Assembly (NCBI RefSeq): GCF_019669905.1
Contig: NZ_AP019777.1
Location: 1,550,001 to 1,614,000, forward strand
DNA length: 64,000 nt
Reading direction: 5' to 3'
DNA from: Methylomonas koyamae
GTDB taxonomy: Bacteria > Pseudomonadota > Gammaproteobacteria > Methylococcales > Methylomonadaceae
Part shown: positions 1 to 9,147 of the stretch, one piece after another
Numbering within the stretch: the first letter of the stretch is position 1
Layout: each line of letters starts with the position of its first letter
Program-made: the position numbers and the translations under genes
Notes under the pieces: model-generated
Seen by the model: the letters and a program-made list of their open reading frames with translations, nothing else
Databases searched by the model: none
What the model was told of the DNA's origin: nothing

Positions 1-1
1 G

Positions 2-202
2 GGTTTGAACGGCGTCAGCATCGGCCACCAGGTGGCGGTCCAAGCCCTGGCGGTATTGGTAACCGCGGCCTGGAGCGCCGTTTTCAGTTACGGCCTGTTG
101 AAAACGCTGGATCTGCTGATCGGCTTGCGCGTTACGGAAGACGAGGAACAGCAAGGCCTGGATATCGTGCTGCACGAGGAGACCGGCTACCACAATCTGT
201 AA
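2..202 (+). CDS. amtB: Ammonium transporter (Amt family), C-terminal end
   Basis: Partial gene whose reading frame is open from the left edge of the window. The visible 66 residues cover a last membrane helix followed by a short cytoplasmic tail with the phrase GLRVTEDEEQQGLDI, which matches the conserved end of Amt/AmtB ammonium channels (normally near 400 residues). In the family this tail contacts the PII protein GlnK, which gates the channel. The only start codon visible (TTG at 5) is internal and should not be used. A partner glnK would lie outside the window. The identification rests on the tail alone, so the paralogue cannot be decided. Confidence 0.8.
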   Translation, partial: GLNGVSIGHQVAVQALAVLVTAAWSAVFSYGLLKTLDLLIGLRVTEDEEQQGLDIVLHEETGYHNL

Positions 203-292
203 ACTGCGGCATTGCGGGTTAAAATAGCCGGCTGATTCAAACCAGCGGGGTGTGCAAACATCCCGCTACCGACATTTTAAGCCGAGACCACC

Positions 293-1057
293 ATGCCAAT
301 CACACTCCAAGCCTTGGAACCCATCATTCGCGCCGCCGGCAGCGTGGCGATGAATTATTTCAACGATCTGCCCAATCTGGCCGTCAATAAAAAAAGCGCG
401 CGCGATCTAGTCACCGACGCCGACGTTGCCGTCGAAAACTATCTGAAACAAGCGTTGACCGAACGATGCCCGGAATACGGTTTTTGGGGCGAGGAGAGCG
501 GCCAGACCGCCAACCAAAGCAGCCGTTGGATCGTCGACCCGATCGACGGTACCCATTCTTTTTCCAAAGGCCAATATTATTGGGGCATCAGCGTGGCGCT
601 GGAAATCGACGGCGAACTGGTCATGGGCGTGGTCTACGGCCCGGCCTTGGACGATTACTATTGCGCCGAGAAAGGCAAGGGCGCCTGGAAAAACGGCCAA
701 TCGATCCGCGTCTCCGACGAAACCGACCTCGGTGCCAGCATGGTCTCGACCGGCTTTGCCTGTTTGCGCCAATATTTAACCGACAACAACCTGGCCCGTT
801 TCGCCCGCATCGCTCAAGCCACCACCGGCCAACGCCGCTTGGGCTCGGCGGCATTGGACTTGTGCACCGTCGCCGACGGCCAAGTCGATGCATTTTGGGA
901 GCAGGAACTGAATTTGTACGACGTTGCCGGCGGCGCTTTGGTGGTGATGGAAGCCGGCGGCACGCTGACCGATTTCGCCGGCAATCCCGGCGTCTTCCCC
1001 AAACAAATCCTGGCCACCAACGGCAAATTGCTGGATCAGATCTTGCCGTTGATGTGA
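293..1057 (+). CDS. Inositol monophosphatase family phosphatase (HisN-like)
   Basis: A 254-residue soluble protein with the Mg-dependent IMPase fold. The metal-binding motifs are visible: GEESG near residue 67, WIVDPIDGT near residues 79-87, and LYDVAGG near residue 209, corresponding to the family's W-D-x-A-A-G motif with Tyr for Trp. Length fits the family (250-270). The set includes histidinol-phosphatase HisN, inositol-1-phosphatase and CysQ-like phosphatases; the sequence gives no firm way to choose, although the overall look is closest to HisN-type proteins. It stands alone between the ammonium transporter and the convergent NACHT gene. The substrate is unknown. Confidence 0.85.
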   Translation: MPITLQALEPIIRAAGSVAMNYFNDLPNLAVNKKSARDLVTDADVAVENYLKQALTERCPEYGFWGEESGQTANQSSRWIVDPIDGTHSFSKGQYYWGISVALEIDGELVMGVVYGPALDDYYCAEKGKGAWKNGQSIRVSDETDLGASMVSTGFACLRQYLTDNNLARFARIAQATTGQRRLGSAALDLCTVADGQVDAFWEQELNLYDVAGGALVVMEAGGTLTDFAGNPGVFPKQILATNGKLLDQILPLM

Positions 1058-1116
1058 GCCGGCGCGGTGGCGGCGCGCCGACCGTTGCGTCGGTTTATCG
1101 GCGATAACCGGTCCGA

Positions 1117-4100
1117 TCAAGTTTCGTCCCGGTCCGAACCGCTTTCGGTTTGCGCCAGAAATCGCTCGCAAGCCATCAGCATTTCTTGCTGAGCAGTCTC
1201 TAAGCCGAAATCCCGGTAGCGTTGCTGCTCCGGCCACTCGGCCAGTGCGGCACTGAGAAAAGCGTGCGGCGACCAGGGTTGTTGTTTCAGAATCGCCAGA
1301 TCGCTGCGTAACAGGCGGTCGTCGCCGGCAGTGAGGCCTTCCGGGAAGAAGAAGGCCAACACGGCATCGTCGTCGTTCAACCAAGCTTGCAACGCCAGCC
1401 ATGATTGTCGATCCTGGCGCTCCAGCGGTATCCCGCGCTCGTCGAACAAACCCAGGCTGCGCGGTAACGGCTCGCCGGGGATCAAACCGCGGCGGCGGAC
1501 CAAGTCCGGGTTCTCGGCTTGTTCGGTAAACCAGTCGTGGGCGGCGTAACGGTGGCTGAACAATTCAAACGCCGAAATAAAAGTGATTTCGATATCTTCA
1601 GGAACGTCCGTAACTTTCAATTTTTCATCGCAACGCTGTAATAGGATTCTCAAATGCGAAGGCATTACGGAATGTGTTATTAGTTGCTCAGGCAAGCGCG
1701 AGAAAAAGGTTGGCTGCGAACCACCAGCTATCCGCGACCGTAGCATCGATCTGAAATGTGAATGTCGCGAATGTGAGTGTTCGAGGCGCCGTAACCACCT
1801 AATTAGAATCCACGCTGCTGTCGATTCGGATCGGAATTGAGAGAATAACTCTGATCTTTCCGCCTTAAGTTTTGGCAATGGTGAGCATTCACTGACTAAT
1901 AGCACTTGATATAGGCCCAACGATAACCGGCTCCGAATCGGTAAGTTATCAGTCGGGTTTATGGTGGATTGCACCGATGGCTGAGTAAACTCGGTTTCCC
2001 CTTGCAATAACCAAGCATCTGTAGGGATCAATGAACACAGGTGTTGCCATAAGTTGCCTTGCTTGGGCATAACTGTATCGAGCGTCGTACAAGTATTTGT
2101 TGGATAGGGGAATGCGATGTTGATGCCGTTATCCCGCCGTTGCCAGATTAACGATTCGGAATCGATTGCTGAAAGCAATGCGTCCTCAAGTGCAGAGTCC
2201 GCAAAAGGATTTTCAAAGTTTTCTTTTAACCCCCATCTCGTTAGAAGCAATAAACACAAAATACTGTAGAGCCGCGCAGCCAATGGATTCCGACACGTAT
2301 CCCAATCAGGCTTCAACCAAGTTTGTTGAAATTTTTTTGTGATCTGGTCGGACCAGTTCAGATACGGTATGTCAAGTAATTTGGACTCTAACGATTGCCA
2401 CTGCCGCTCGGGGTTTGAACATTCGGTTAATAGTTGTTTAACTTGATTTAAGCCAGTGTCAGTTAGCGTTTCACATGAGCTAAGCAAAAGGCCAATCCCC
2501 CAATTGGGATTGCACAAACAGATTATCAATAATGCCGGCAACCAAGCCCGTTGCTGTTCCGGCGTCAGCCCCAATTCCTTGCTGCAGACCGCTCTGACCA
2601 ATAAGCCGGCTGCGCTTGCCTGATCTGGCGGCAACAATCCCAGCAATTCCAGATGGCCTTGATCTGTACGGCTTTTTTGCATGGTCAGCAACAACATGCC
2701 GACCTCGTCCCAGCCGGGTTGGCCCAGGCGTTGTACCAAATCCTCGCGAAACACGTCGGCAAAGCGGGTGCCGGCCAACCGGCGCTGGATATCTTCCGCG
2801 CACAGGTATTCCTGAAAGCTCAAATGGGCAAAGCAAATTTCGCCTTTGCGCGGTGAGATCAGTAAACCGGCGGGGTGCAGGTAGTAATCCAGCAATTGGC
2901 CGGCGTCTTCGGCGGGGACGCCGCCCAGACTGGCGCGCCCTAGCAGGTAATCCGCAACAAAGCTCTCCAGGTCGGCTCGTTGCCAAACGATCCGGCGCCG
3001 GTCGGGATGTGTGCCGGCTTCGGCATTTTCCGATCCCATCACTTGGCTTTGGTAGGCAATCCGGGCCAACACCCGGCGCTTTTCCTGCACCGGCCAGTCT
3101 TTTAGCTGATGGCCCTGGGTATCGAGGCGGTTTTTGCGTTGGCGGTGGCGGTCCTGGCGGTTCAGGTATAGATCGACGATGGCTTCGTACAAATCCGCCC
3201 GGCCGTGCGGCATTTCGTTGCGGGTGCAGTGGACCAGAGCCATCAGCGTTAAAAATATCGGGCGTCGTGCCAACGTCAACAGATAATTGCGCTGCGGATC
3301 TTTAAGTGCCTCCAGAAAGTGGGCGCTGCCTTCGGCGCGTTTGATTGCCCATTCCGGCCGCAAGCGGTACCAACTGTCGATGAAATTTTCGATTTGCGGC
3401 CAGGCCAACGGTAATAAGTGGTAAAGGCAGTCTTTGGTTAAGTTGATGCCAACCGTTTCGCGCCGGGTTTTAGCCCACCGAATTTTTCCGATATTGTCCG
3501 CTTCCTTCGATACCAAATAAGGGATATCCAGGCCGTCGAAGCCGCTCGGGCGGCCTGTGACGACCACCCGGTGGCCGCCATGGTTGTGCGCGGCGATTGC
3601 CATATCCAGCAGGGCTTGGCGCAGGTCGGGGCCGCCGGTTTCGTCGAGACCGTCGAGCAACAACAACAACGGGAAAGCGTCGCCTTCGGCGGAGAAACTG
3701 GCGCGCAGCCGGGCAATGTCCAGGTTGTCGCTCTGTGCCGCCTGCCGCTGCAGGTTGCGCCACCAAGCTTCCATCAATTCCTCGAGACTGTGGATGCCGT
3801 CGATGCCGGCAATGTCGCGCAGAACGATGGGAATAGGCGCTATGCCGCGTTGCCCTTGCAGCGTTGTGCGCAGCCGGCTCGGATGGCTGCCGCATAGCTC
3901 GCCGACCAAGGCTTTGGTCAGCGTGGTTTTGCCGCTGCCGGGGAGACCGGACAGGCAAACGAACGAACTTTCCGCAACCAAATCGAACGCATCCTCGCCC
4001 CTGAGCCGGTCCGGGGTTTCCAATTCGACGACTTTTTCCGGCGGCGCCATGTTGGTTTCCGAACGGTTCTTACGGCTGACCCGCATCGGCACGAAGATTT

Positions 4101-4239
4101 GGCGCAAACTGATCGGTTCCGGCTCGTCGGTTATTTCCGCAAGTTCTGCATTACCGTAATGCTTGTTGAGCCAACGAAAATAGCCGGCTCTGGCCTGCAT
4201 TCTGGCGTTTTGTTCGGCGGGGCTATTGAAATCGGCCAT
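1117..4239 (-). CDS. NACHT-domain NTPase, large STAND-type protein
   Basis: A 1040-residue protein with an N-terminal NACHT NTPase. Visible motifs: Walker A GLPGSGKT at residues 98-105, the acidic Walker B LLLLLDGLDE at 191-200 typical of NACHT, and VVVTGRPSGF at 225-234 matching the sensor strand. A winged-helix/helical segment follows (YLLTLARRPIFLTLMALV, about residues 318-335). The remaining half has no domain I recognise and would be the place for a sensor. No membrane segment or signal peptide is seen. The start lies 3 bases after the stop of the upstream KAP gene, so the two are almost certainly co-translated. The DNA for about the last 300 residues (roughly 1600-2480) is visibly AT-richer than the 5' half. 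Bacterial NACHT proteins include antiphage sensors; that role is inference here. Confidence 0.8.
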   Translation of the reverse strand: MADFNSPAEQNARMQARAGYFRWLNKHYGNAELAEITDEPEPISLRQIFVPMRVSRKNRSETNMAPPEKVVELETPDRLRGEDAFDLVAESSFVCLSGLPGSGKTTLTKALVGELCGSHPSRLRTTLQGQRGIAPIPIVLRDIAGIDGIHSLEELMEAWWRNLQRQAAQSDNLDIARLRASFSAEGDAFPLLLLLDGLDETGGPDLRQALLDMAIAAHNHGGHRVVVTGRPSGFDGLDIPYLVSKEADNIGKIRWAKTRRETVGINLTKDCLYHLLPLAWPQIENFIDSWYRLRPEWAIKRAEGSAHFLEALKDPQRNYLLTLARRPIFLTLMALVHCTRNEMPHGRADLYEAIVDLYLNRQDRHRQRKNRLDTQGHQLKDWPVQEKRRVLARIAYQSQVMGSENAEAGTHPDRRRIVWQRADLESFVADYLLGRASLGGVPAEDAGQLLDYYLHPAGLLISPRKGEICFAHLSFQEYLCAEDIQRRLAGTRFADVFREDLVQRLGQPGWDEVGMLLLTMQKSRTDQGHLELLGLLPPDQASAAGLLVRAVCSKELGLTPEQQRAWLPALLIICLCNPNWGIGLLLSSCETLTDTGLNQVKQLLTECSNPERQWQSLESKLLDIPYLNWSDQITKKFQQTWLKPDWDTCRNPLAARLYSILCLLLLTRWGLKENFENPFADSALEDALLSAIDSESLIWQRRDNGINIAFPYPTNTCTTLDTVMPKQGNLWQHLCSLIPTDAWLLQGETEFTQPSVQSTINPTDNLPIRSRLSLGLYQVLLVSECSPLPKLKAERSELFSQFRSESTAAWILIRWLRRLEHSHSRHSHFRSMLRSRIAGGSQPTFFSRLPEQLITHSVMPSHLRILLQRCDEKLKVTDVPEDIEITFISAFELFSHRYAAHDWFTEQAENPDLVRRRGLIPGEPLPRSLGLFDERGIPLERQDRQSWLALQAWLNDDDAVLAFFFPEGLTAGDDRLLRSDLAILKQQPWSPHAFLSAALAEWPEQQRYRDFGLETAQQEMLMACERFLAQTESGSDRDET

Positions 4240-4242
4240 GGC

Positions 4243-5780
4243 TTAGTCGGTATCGGTGATTTGCAAATACATGGCAGGCAGGCTTTCGTTGGGAGAAACA
4301 TTCTGCTTCATCCACTCGACGAAATATTGGTCGGAGCGGCGCCGGTCCAGGCGCTCCAGGGCCTTGTCCACCGCGGCATCGAGGGATTGGCTGCGATGCA
4401 GTTTCATGTCTTTGGCATCGTCGTGTTTCAACACGTGGGCGAAGGAGCGGGAAAATATTTCGCGGGTTAGACGTAATTCGTCCGTGCTTAAACTTTTGGA
4501 GTCTATGTCCACCGGATCGGTGCTATCGGTGAATACGCGAAGCAGCAGTTGCAACAACACCGGCTCGCGTTCCAGCAGGCGCCATACCGGGCGATGGTTG
4601 ACTCGCAAGTACTGGAACATGACCAGACGCCGGCAGTTCTCGGCTTCCTTCATGGCCTTGCAGCGCAGCATCTGCCAGTTGATGCAGAGACTGTTCAAAA
4701 AGTTTTTCACTTTGCGCGGATTGGGTTCCAGCAGAGCTTCGATATCGTTTGCCAAGGCTTCCCTTGCGTCGGCGGGAAAGCCGTGGCTTTCCAGTTGTTG
4801 TAGGATCAACGCCCGCACCTGTTTGGGTTGCGGTTGCGGCACCGGAAGCGTGGCCTGAAACAGTTTTTCCAGATACTCGCGGTTGTTGTCGTCGCTGCGG
4901 CCTTGCCAGTGGCGTTTCAACGCGTCGCCGACCGCGACGTCGTCAACTCCCAAAATAAATACGCAGCGGCTGGTGCCCAGGTAGAGCTTGATCGCTTCCA
5001 ATAAGGCCACCACAGCTTTCTCCTCGCAGCGGTCCAAGTCGTCGATAAAGACGATCAGGCGGGCTTGGTTGTTGAGTTTTCGAGTGTTTAACTCGGCGAG
5101 GTCGTCCAATAGATTCTCTACCGCGTCTTCGAACAATAGATGGAAGCGTTGGCCGTCGCTCGGTTTAGCCAGGTTTTCCGAATTGTTCTCATTCCAGGCC
5201 TTGCGCACGTTTTCGCTAACGCCGACGGCGGCTTTGACGGGTTTACCGCTGGTAAAACTGATCGCGGCGTCGATGACGTACTCTATCAGAGTCAAAGCGG
5301 CCAATCCGCCTTGCCGGTTGAGTTGTCCGCCTTGTTCCAACAATCTGCGCTTGACACCATACTGGGCGCGTATTTCCTGCAACAACGGAATCAACGGGTT
5401 GTCGGCTTGTTGGTGCTGCCACGGCGAATACCAGATGCTTAAACTTTGATCCGCCGTCTCATGCAATGCGTCAGTCCAATTCAGAGCCCGATTTTTTTCG
5501 CCATTTAACCGATGGTTCAGACTATTAAGTTGTTCCAGCGATTCTTGGGTCAGCTCTGATTTATCCTGGCCTAATCTGAGGTTCTGGCTGATCGGTTTGC
5601 CGCCCAGTGTTGCAAAAGCCCGTCGCATCAGACTGGTTTTGCCGCAACCCCATTTGCCGGTAATCCCGATGGTGAAAGGCGATTGACTTCCAGGCTCATG
5701 CGCGCCAGTTCGTCGCCGGCCCTCCCCAGTCCCAGTTGGTCTTGTTGCACCCATTGGTCGTTGATATAGGTCGCTGGCAT
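4243..5780 (-). CDS. KAP-family P-loop NTPase, apparent frameshift near the start
   Basis: KAP P-loop NTPase of about 512 residues once two frames are joined. From ATG 5780 (preceded by GGGAAAGG) the frame encodes MPATYINDQW then DQLGLGRAGDELA, the usual KAP lead-in to the P-loop. At about 5685 the reading must slip by one base (GTC then CAA, sharing the C) to continue into SQSPFTIGITGKWGCGKTS, the Walker A region. Walker B is LIVFIDDLDRCE near joined residue 243. Read as a single frame, the long ORF could start only at 5811 with a basic, unrelated N-terminus, while the upstream frame ends soon after the slip. No slippery heptamer is seen, so a 1-base deletion or sequencing error is likelier than programmed shifting. 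KAP proteins include the phage-exclusion protein PifA. The gene is paired with the downstream NACHT gene. Confidence 0.7.
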
Positions 5781-5965
5781 TGCCTTTCCCGGTGGTTTTG
5801 GATTGGCCCAATTGTATACAGAATTCTGGGTTTGCCGCAGAGGTTGCCGGAAGACAGCGGCCAAGTGGTTAGTCGGGGAATAGAGAAATCGGTGGAGCAG
5901 TCCGGATTTGCCGTTACAAATCCTTCAGTCCAGCGCAGGCACTATGCGGTCGTGGTCGGTAATCG

Positions 5966-5994
5966 AAAAGGATGGGCGTTATCCGCACCCATCC
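5966..5994 (-). terminator. Rho-independent terminator of the oxidase operon
   Basis: On the minus strand a 7-bp stem GGATGGG/CCCATCC with an 11-base loop is followed directly by TTTT. It lies 18 bases beyond the stop codon of the membrane cytochrome gene, at the end of the oxidase operon, and separates it from the KAP-NACHT genes. Confidence 0.7.
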
Positions 5995-6011
5995 CGAATA
6001 ACGATTTAAGG

Positions 6012-6803
6012 CTAATCCCGCAACACCGCATTGCGCCGGTCGGATTGTTTCAGCACGCCGCCCAGTATCCACATCTGGTACATCGACACGGTCCACATGA
6101 AGGCGAAGGAAATGCCGAGACCGGCGCCGGCAATGATGACCAGCCAGGCAAAGTGCGGGTTTAGTTTGGTCAGCCACCACGAGGCGATGTCGACCAATAA
6201 AAACAAATAGGGCATGACAATGGCCGGATATTTGTATTTACACGGTACGCCGGTACTGAAGCTGAAGATCACGCCGACGAACATGAAAATGAAGCTGATG
6301 CCGAATAAATGAATGTGCGACAAGCGGGTCAGCGAGGCAAAGGTGGCGCCTTCGCTGGATTCGGAAGCCTTTTTCAAGGCTTCGAATTTGGAAAAGTCCG
6401 GCAGCGAACCGGCGTTGGCATTGTGGCAGATCACGCAGTTCTTTTCGACGATCGGTTTGATGTCGGCGTTGTATTTTGCTTCGTCGGCACCGTCGCGCAC
6501 CCATTGGATAATCTTGAACCGCTCCTGGTCCGGCGCGTTCATTTTCATCGATCCGTTGAGTTTGGATTCCAACACCGAACCGGAGCGGTCGCCGTAGTAG
6601 CTGTAGACGATATCGTCCAGCGACAAACCGAATTTGCCGTCGGCCATGCCGTGGGTAAATAAAATCTGGGTCAGCGCCATCAGGTAGCCGGCGCCGATCG
6701 TGACCAGGTAGCCAGTGAACAACAATTTGATACTAGTGCCGAAGCTGATCAGGTTTGCGCCCTTGTAGGCATACTTAACGGGAATATTGGAATCGGTGGA
6801 CAT
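6012..6803 (-). CDS. Membrane protein with one c-type haem site, oxidase-linked
   Basis: A 263-residue integral membrane protein: an N-terminal helix (about 27-50), a hydrophilic stretch containing one CxxCH site (CVICH near residue 139), then about four further hydrophobic helices. The single haem motif sits between membrane segments, so the soluble loop should face the periplasm. No named family is assigned. It is the last gene of the minus-strand operon behind the B-type oxidase subunits and the dihaem cytochrome, which suggests it carries electrons to the oxidase or from a membrane donor. A strong intercistronic hairpin precedes it. The function is inferred from context only. Confidence 0.7.
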   Translation of the reverse strand: MSTDSNIPVKYAYKGANLISFGTSIKLLFTGYLVTIGAGYLMALTQILFTHGMADGKFGLSLDDIVYSYYGDRSGSVLESKLNGSMKMNAPDQERFKIIQWVRDGADEAKYNADIKPIVEKNCVICHNANAGSLPDFSKFEALKKASESSEGATFASLTRLSHIHLFGISFIFMFVGVIFSFSTGVPCKYKYPAIVMPYLFLLVDIASWWLTKLNPHFAWLVIIAGAGLGISFAFMWTVSMYQMWILGGVLKQSDRRNAVLRD

Positions 6804-6841
6804 AAGCTATCCGGTCGCTGAATTGGCGGAGCGGGCGTAAA

Positions 6842-6869
6842 CGGGCGGCCGCAATGTCGCGGCCGCCCG
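6842..6869 (-). repeat. Strong intercistronic hairpin
   Basis: A perfect 11-bp inverted repeat CGGGCGGCCGC/GCGGCCGCCCG with a 6-base loop lies in the 74-base gap between the dihaem cytochrome gene and the membrane cytochrome gene. On the minus strand it is followed by GTTTACG, too short a T run for an efficient terminator, so it may act as a partial terminator or mRNA-stabilising element that lowers expression of the last gene. Confidence 0.55.
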
Positions 6870-6877
6870 GCGCCCGG

Positions 6878-7525
6878 TTATTTATTGACGTTTTGGTAAA
6901 AGAAGCCCAACTCGTTGATTTCGTCTTCGCTAAGCGCTTCGGCGATTAAACGCATCCGGCTGTAGATGTCGTTATGGCGACTGCCGGTTTTGAAGGCCTT
7001 CAAGGTAGTGACAAAATACTCGGCATTTTGGCCGGCCAGGGCCGGCGTATCCATTTCCTGGCCCTGGCCGTTACCGCCGTGGCACACTTCGCACGGCGGC
7101 AATATCCGGTCGTTGCTGCCTTGGGTTACCAGCTTTTCCGCCTGTTCGTAAACCATGGGGCTGCGCGACTTGAACGCCGGCGGCCGGCTGGAAAACCAAG
7201 CGGCCAAGTCGGCGGCGTCCTGCTTGCTCAACGATTTGGCCGGGCCGGACATCATCGGGTTGTCGCGGCTGCCGTCGGCGTAATCGCGCAATTGCTTGTA
7301 CAGGTAGGTCGGCAACTGGCCGGCCAGCGACGGCGTACCGGGCATGGTGCTGATGCCGCTTTCGCCGTGGCAGCCCCCGCAGTTTTTGGCCAGCTCCTGG
7401 CCTTTCTGCGGATTGCCGGCTTTGACAAAATTCAGCTGGTCGGCCGTCCAGGCCACTTGCGACGAAGGTTGCGCCGCTAGTGCGGTCGGCAGCAGCAAGG
7501 CTGTAGTAAGTATCAGTTTTTTCAT
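6878..7525 (-). CDS. Dihaem cytochrome c (c4-like)
   Basis: A 215-residue secreted protein. The start at 7525 gives a clean signal peptide (MKKLILTTALLLPTALAA); the longer frame upstream runs inside the oxidase subunit I gene and is rejected. Two CxxCH haem sites are visible, CGGCH near residue 50 and CEVCH near residue 145, each followed later by Met-containing segments that can supply axial ligands, as in class I cytochromes c4. It starts 2 bases after the subunit I stop codon. The likely role is periplasmic electron donor to the B-type oxidase encoded just upstream. Confidence 0.85.
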   Translation of the reverse strand: MKKLILTTALLLPTALAAQPSSQVAWTADQLNFVKAGNPQKGQELAKNCGGCHGESGISTMPGTPSLAGQLPTYLYKQLRDYADGSRDNPMMSGPAKSLSKQDAADLAAWFSSRPPAFKSRSPMVYEQAEKLVTQGSNDRILPPCEVCHGGNGQGQEMDTPALAGQNAEYFVTTLKAFKTGSRHNDIYSRMRLIAEALSEDEINELGFFYQNVNK

Positions 7526-7527
7526 GA

Positions 7528-9147
7528 TCAGACCCCCCATCTGCCTGAACCAAAGGTTTCCATCAAGAAGAATTGCAGAATCGGATAACCGAAGGCAATC
7601 AACATGAATACGGCGATGATGGCGTTCCACAAGCCAAAGCTGTTCAGATAGTTGGGTAGATCTTTCACGGCATGGATCGGTTCGGCGTACTCGATCTCGC
7701 CTTGATAGCTTTCCTGGCTAATCTGGGTTTTATACAAGATATAAACCAGCAAGCCGGCCGAGCCCAGCAGAATCAGGCCGCCGAATATCATCGTCACCTC
7801 GTACGGTTCCCATGACAGCGTCAGCAGGTTGTTGTAGTGCACGCTGTCGATCCGGCGCGGTTGGCCGAGCAGGCCTAAAATGTGCCAGGGCGTGGTCATG
7901 ATGATCATGCCGATAAACCAGCTCCACAGTTGGGCGATTGCCAGCGACGGGCAGTACAACGGTTTGCCGCTCAACACCGGCCAGAAGTAATAGGCGATAC
8001 CGAAATACATGATCACGGTAGTGCCGCCGAAGATCAGATGGAAATGGCCGGAAATCCAGGCGGTGTTATGCACCATCGCGTTCATCGCGTAACTGGCATT
8101 GATCAGGCCGCCGAAGCCGCCGAAGATCAACATCAACAGGCCCAGGATCAAGGCCAGCACCAGCGGGTTGCTCCACGGCAGCGCGGCGATCCAGCCGAAC
8201 AGGCCTTTGCCGCCGTTCAGCCTGCCGGCGATTTCCAGCGAGGCAATCACGGTAAAGCCGGTGATGAAGGTCGGCAGCGTGACGACGAAGGTGCCGACCG
8301 CGTGCAGCAGTTTCCAGCCGTGGCCTTGTTCCGGGTCCATGTACAAATGGTGGAAGCCGATCGGCAAGCTGAACACCACCAACAGGATAAAGGCGGCGCG
8401 CGCCATCTCGTCGCTGAACAGGAAACCGCCGGCCTGTTTCGGTACCAGGCAGTAAAACGCGGTGTAGGACGGAATCAGCCAGAAGTAGACGATGGGGTGC
8501 AAGGTCCAGGCGAACAGCGTGCGAGCCAAGCCGGCGTCGATGGTATCGATCCAGCCCAACGCCCACGGAATCAATTGGAACAAGACTTCGGCGGCGACGC
8601 CGGCGCTGGTCCACAACCACAGAATGGCGTTGCCGGTGGTGGCGAACATCGCCAGCGGCACCGGCACGCCGGGATTGGCTTTTTTCCACTGCATGTACAT
8701 CACGATCATCGACACGCACCAGAACCAGGAGCCGACCACTAGCAAGGTGGCGCCGATATAGAACAATGGATGCGCCTTCAACGGCGGGTAAAAGGTAAAC
8801 AGTACCGAGGCCTGGCCGAACAGCAGTGGCAGCGCGGCCATGACCACGCCGGCCAGCGCCACGCCGAAACCGGTCCAAGCGAAGGTCTTATTCCACACCG
8901 GCAGTTTCAAGCTGCTGGTGGCGACGTAGTAACCGAAGCCCATGATGAAGAAGGTGGTCAACACAAAGCCCATCAGCACGCCGTGGGTACTGACCGACGC
9001 GTAATAGACCTCGCGCGACTCCAGAAAACCGAAGAAGCCGCTGCGTTCGATAACTTGATACAAGCCCATCACCGCGGCCAGCCCGAAGGCGCCGAACGCA
9101 ACCCAGAAATGGGTTAGCGCCAATTTTTTCTCTACGCTGTTATCCAT
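7528..9147 (-). CDS. Cytochrome c oxidase subunit I, B-type (ba3-like)
   Basis: A 539-residue haem-copper oxidase catalytic subunit with 12 or more membrane helices. The CuB/Tyr site reads WTLHPIVYFWLIPSY; the HPxVY lacks the Glu of A-type enzymes (HPEVY), which marks a B-type oxidase. Further ligands are HHLYMDPEQGH and HNTAWISGHFH. It couples oxygen reduction to proton pumping in the inner membrane. The start overlaps the end of the subunit II gene by 8 bases. B-type enzymes generally have high oxygen affinity and one main proton channel, which would suit a microaerophilic life; that is family knowledge, not visible here. Confidence 0.92.
   Translation of the reverse strand: MDNSVEKKLALTHFWVAFGAFGLAAVMGLYQVIERSGFFGFLESREVYYASVSTHGVLMGFVLTTFFIMGFGYYVATSSLKLPVWNKTFAWTGFGVALAGVVMAALPLLFGQASVLFTFYPPLKAHPLFYIGATLLVVGSWFWCVSMIVMYMQWKKANPGVPVPLAMFATTGNAILWLWTSAGVAAEVLFQLIPWALGWIDTIDAGLARTLFAWTLHPIVYFWLIPSYTAFYCLVPKQAGGFLFSDEMARAAFILLVVFSLPIGFHHLYMDPEQGHGWKLLHAVGTFVVTLPTFITGFTVIASLEIAGRLNGGKGLFGWIAALPWSNPLVLALILGLLMLIFGGFGGLINASYAMNAMVHNTAWISGHFHLIFGGTTVIMYFGIAYYFWPVLSGKPLYCPSLAIAQLWSWFIGMIIMTTPWHILGLLGQPRRIDSVHYNNLLTLSWEPYEVTMIFGGLILLGSAGLLVYILYKTQISQESYQGEIEYAEPIHAVKDLPNYLNSFGLWNAIIAVFMLIAFGYPILQFFLMETFGSGRWGV

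Noticed and set aside
5683..5690. Programmed -1 frameshift in the KAP gene
   Set aside because: No X-XXY-YYZ slippery heptamer and no clear downstream stimulator; a deletion or sequencing error is simpler.
5736..6164. A 142-residue plus-strand frame between the KAP gene and the oxidase operon
   Set aside because: Overlaps the terminator and the ends of genes on the other strand; composition unlike a protein.
7882..8742. A 286-residue plus-strand frame opposite oxidase subunit I
   Set aside because: Rich in His, Asp and Gln as expected for the complement of membrane-protein codons; no family pattern.
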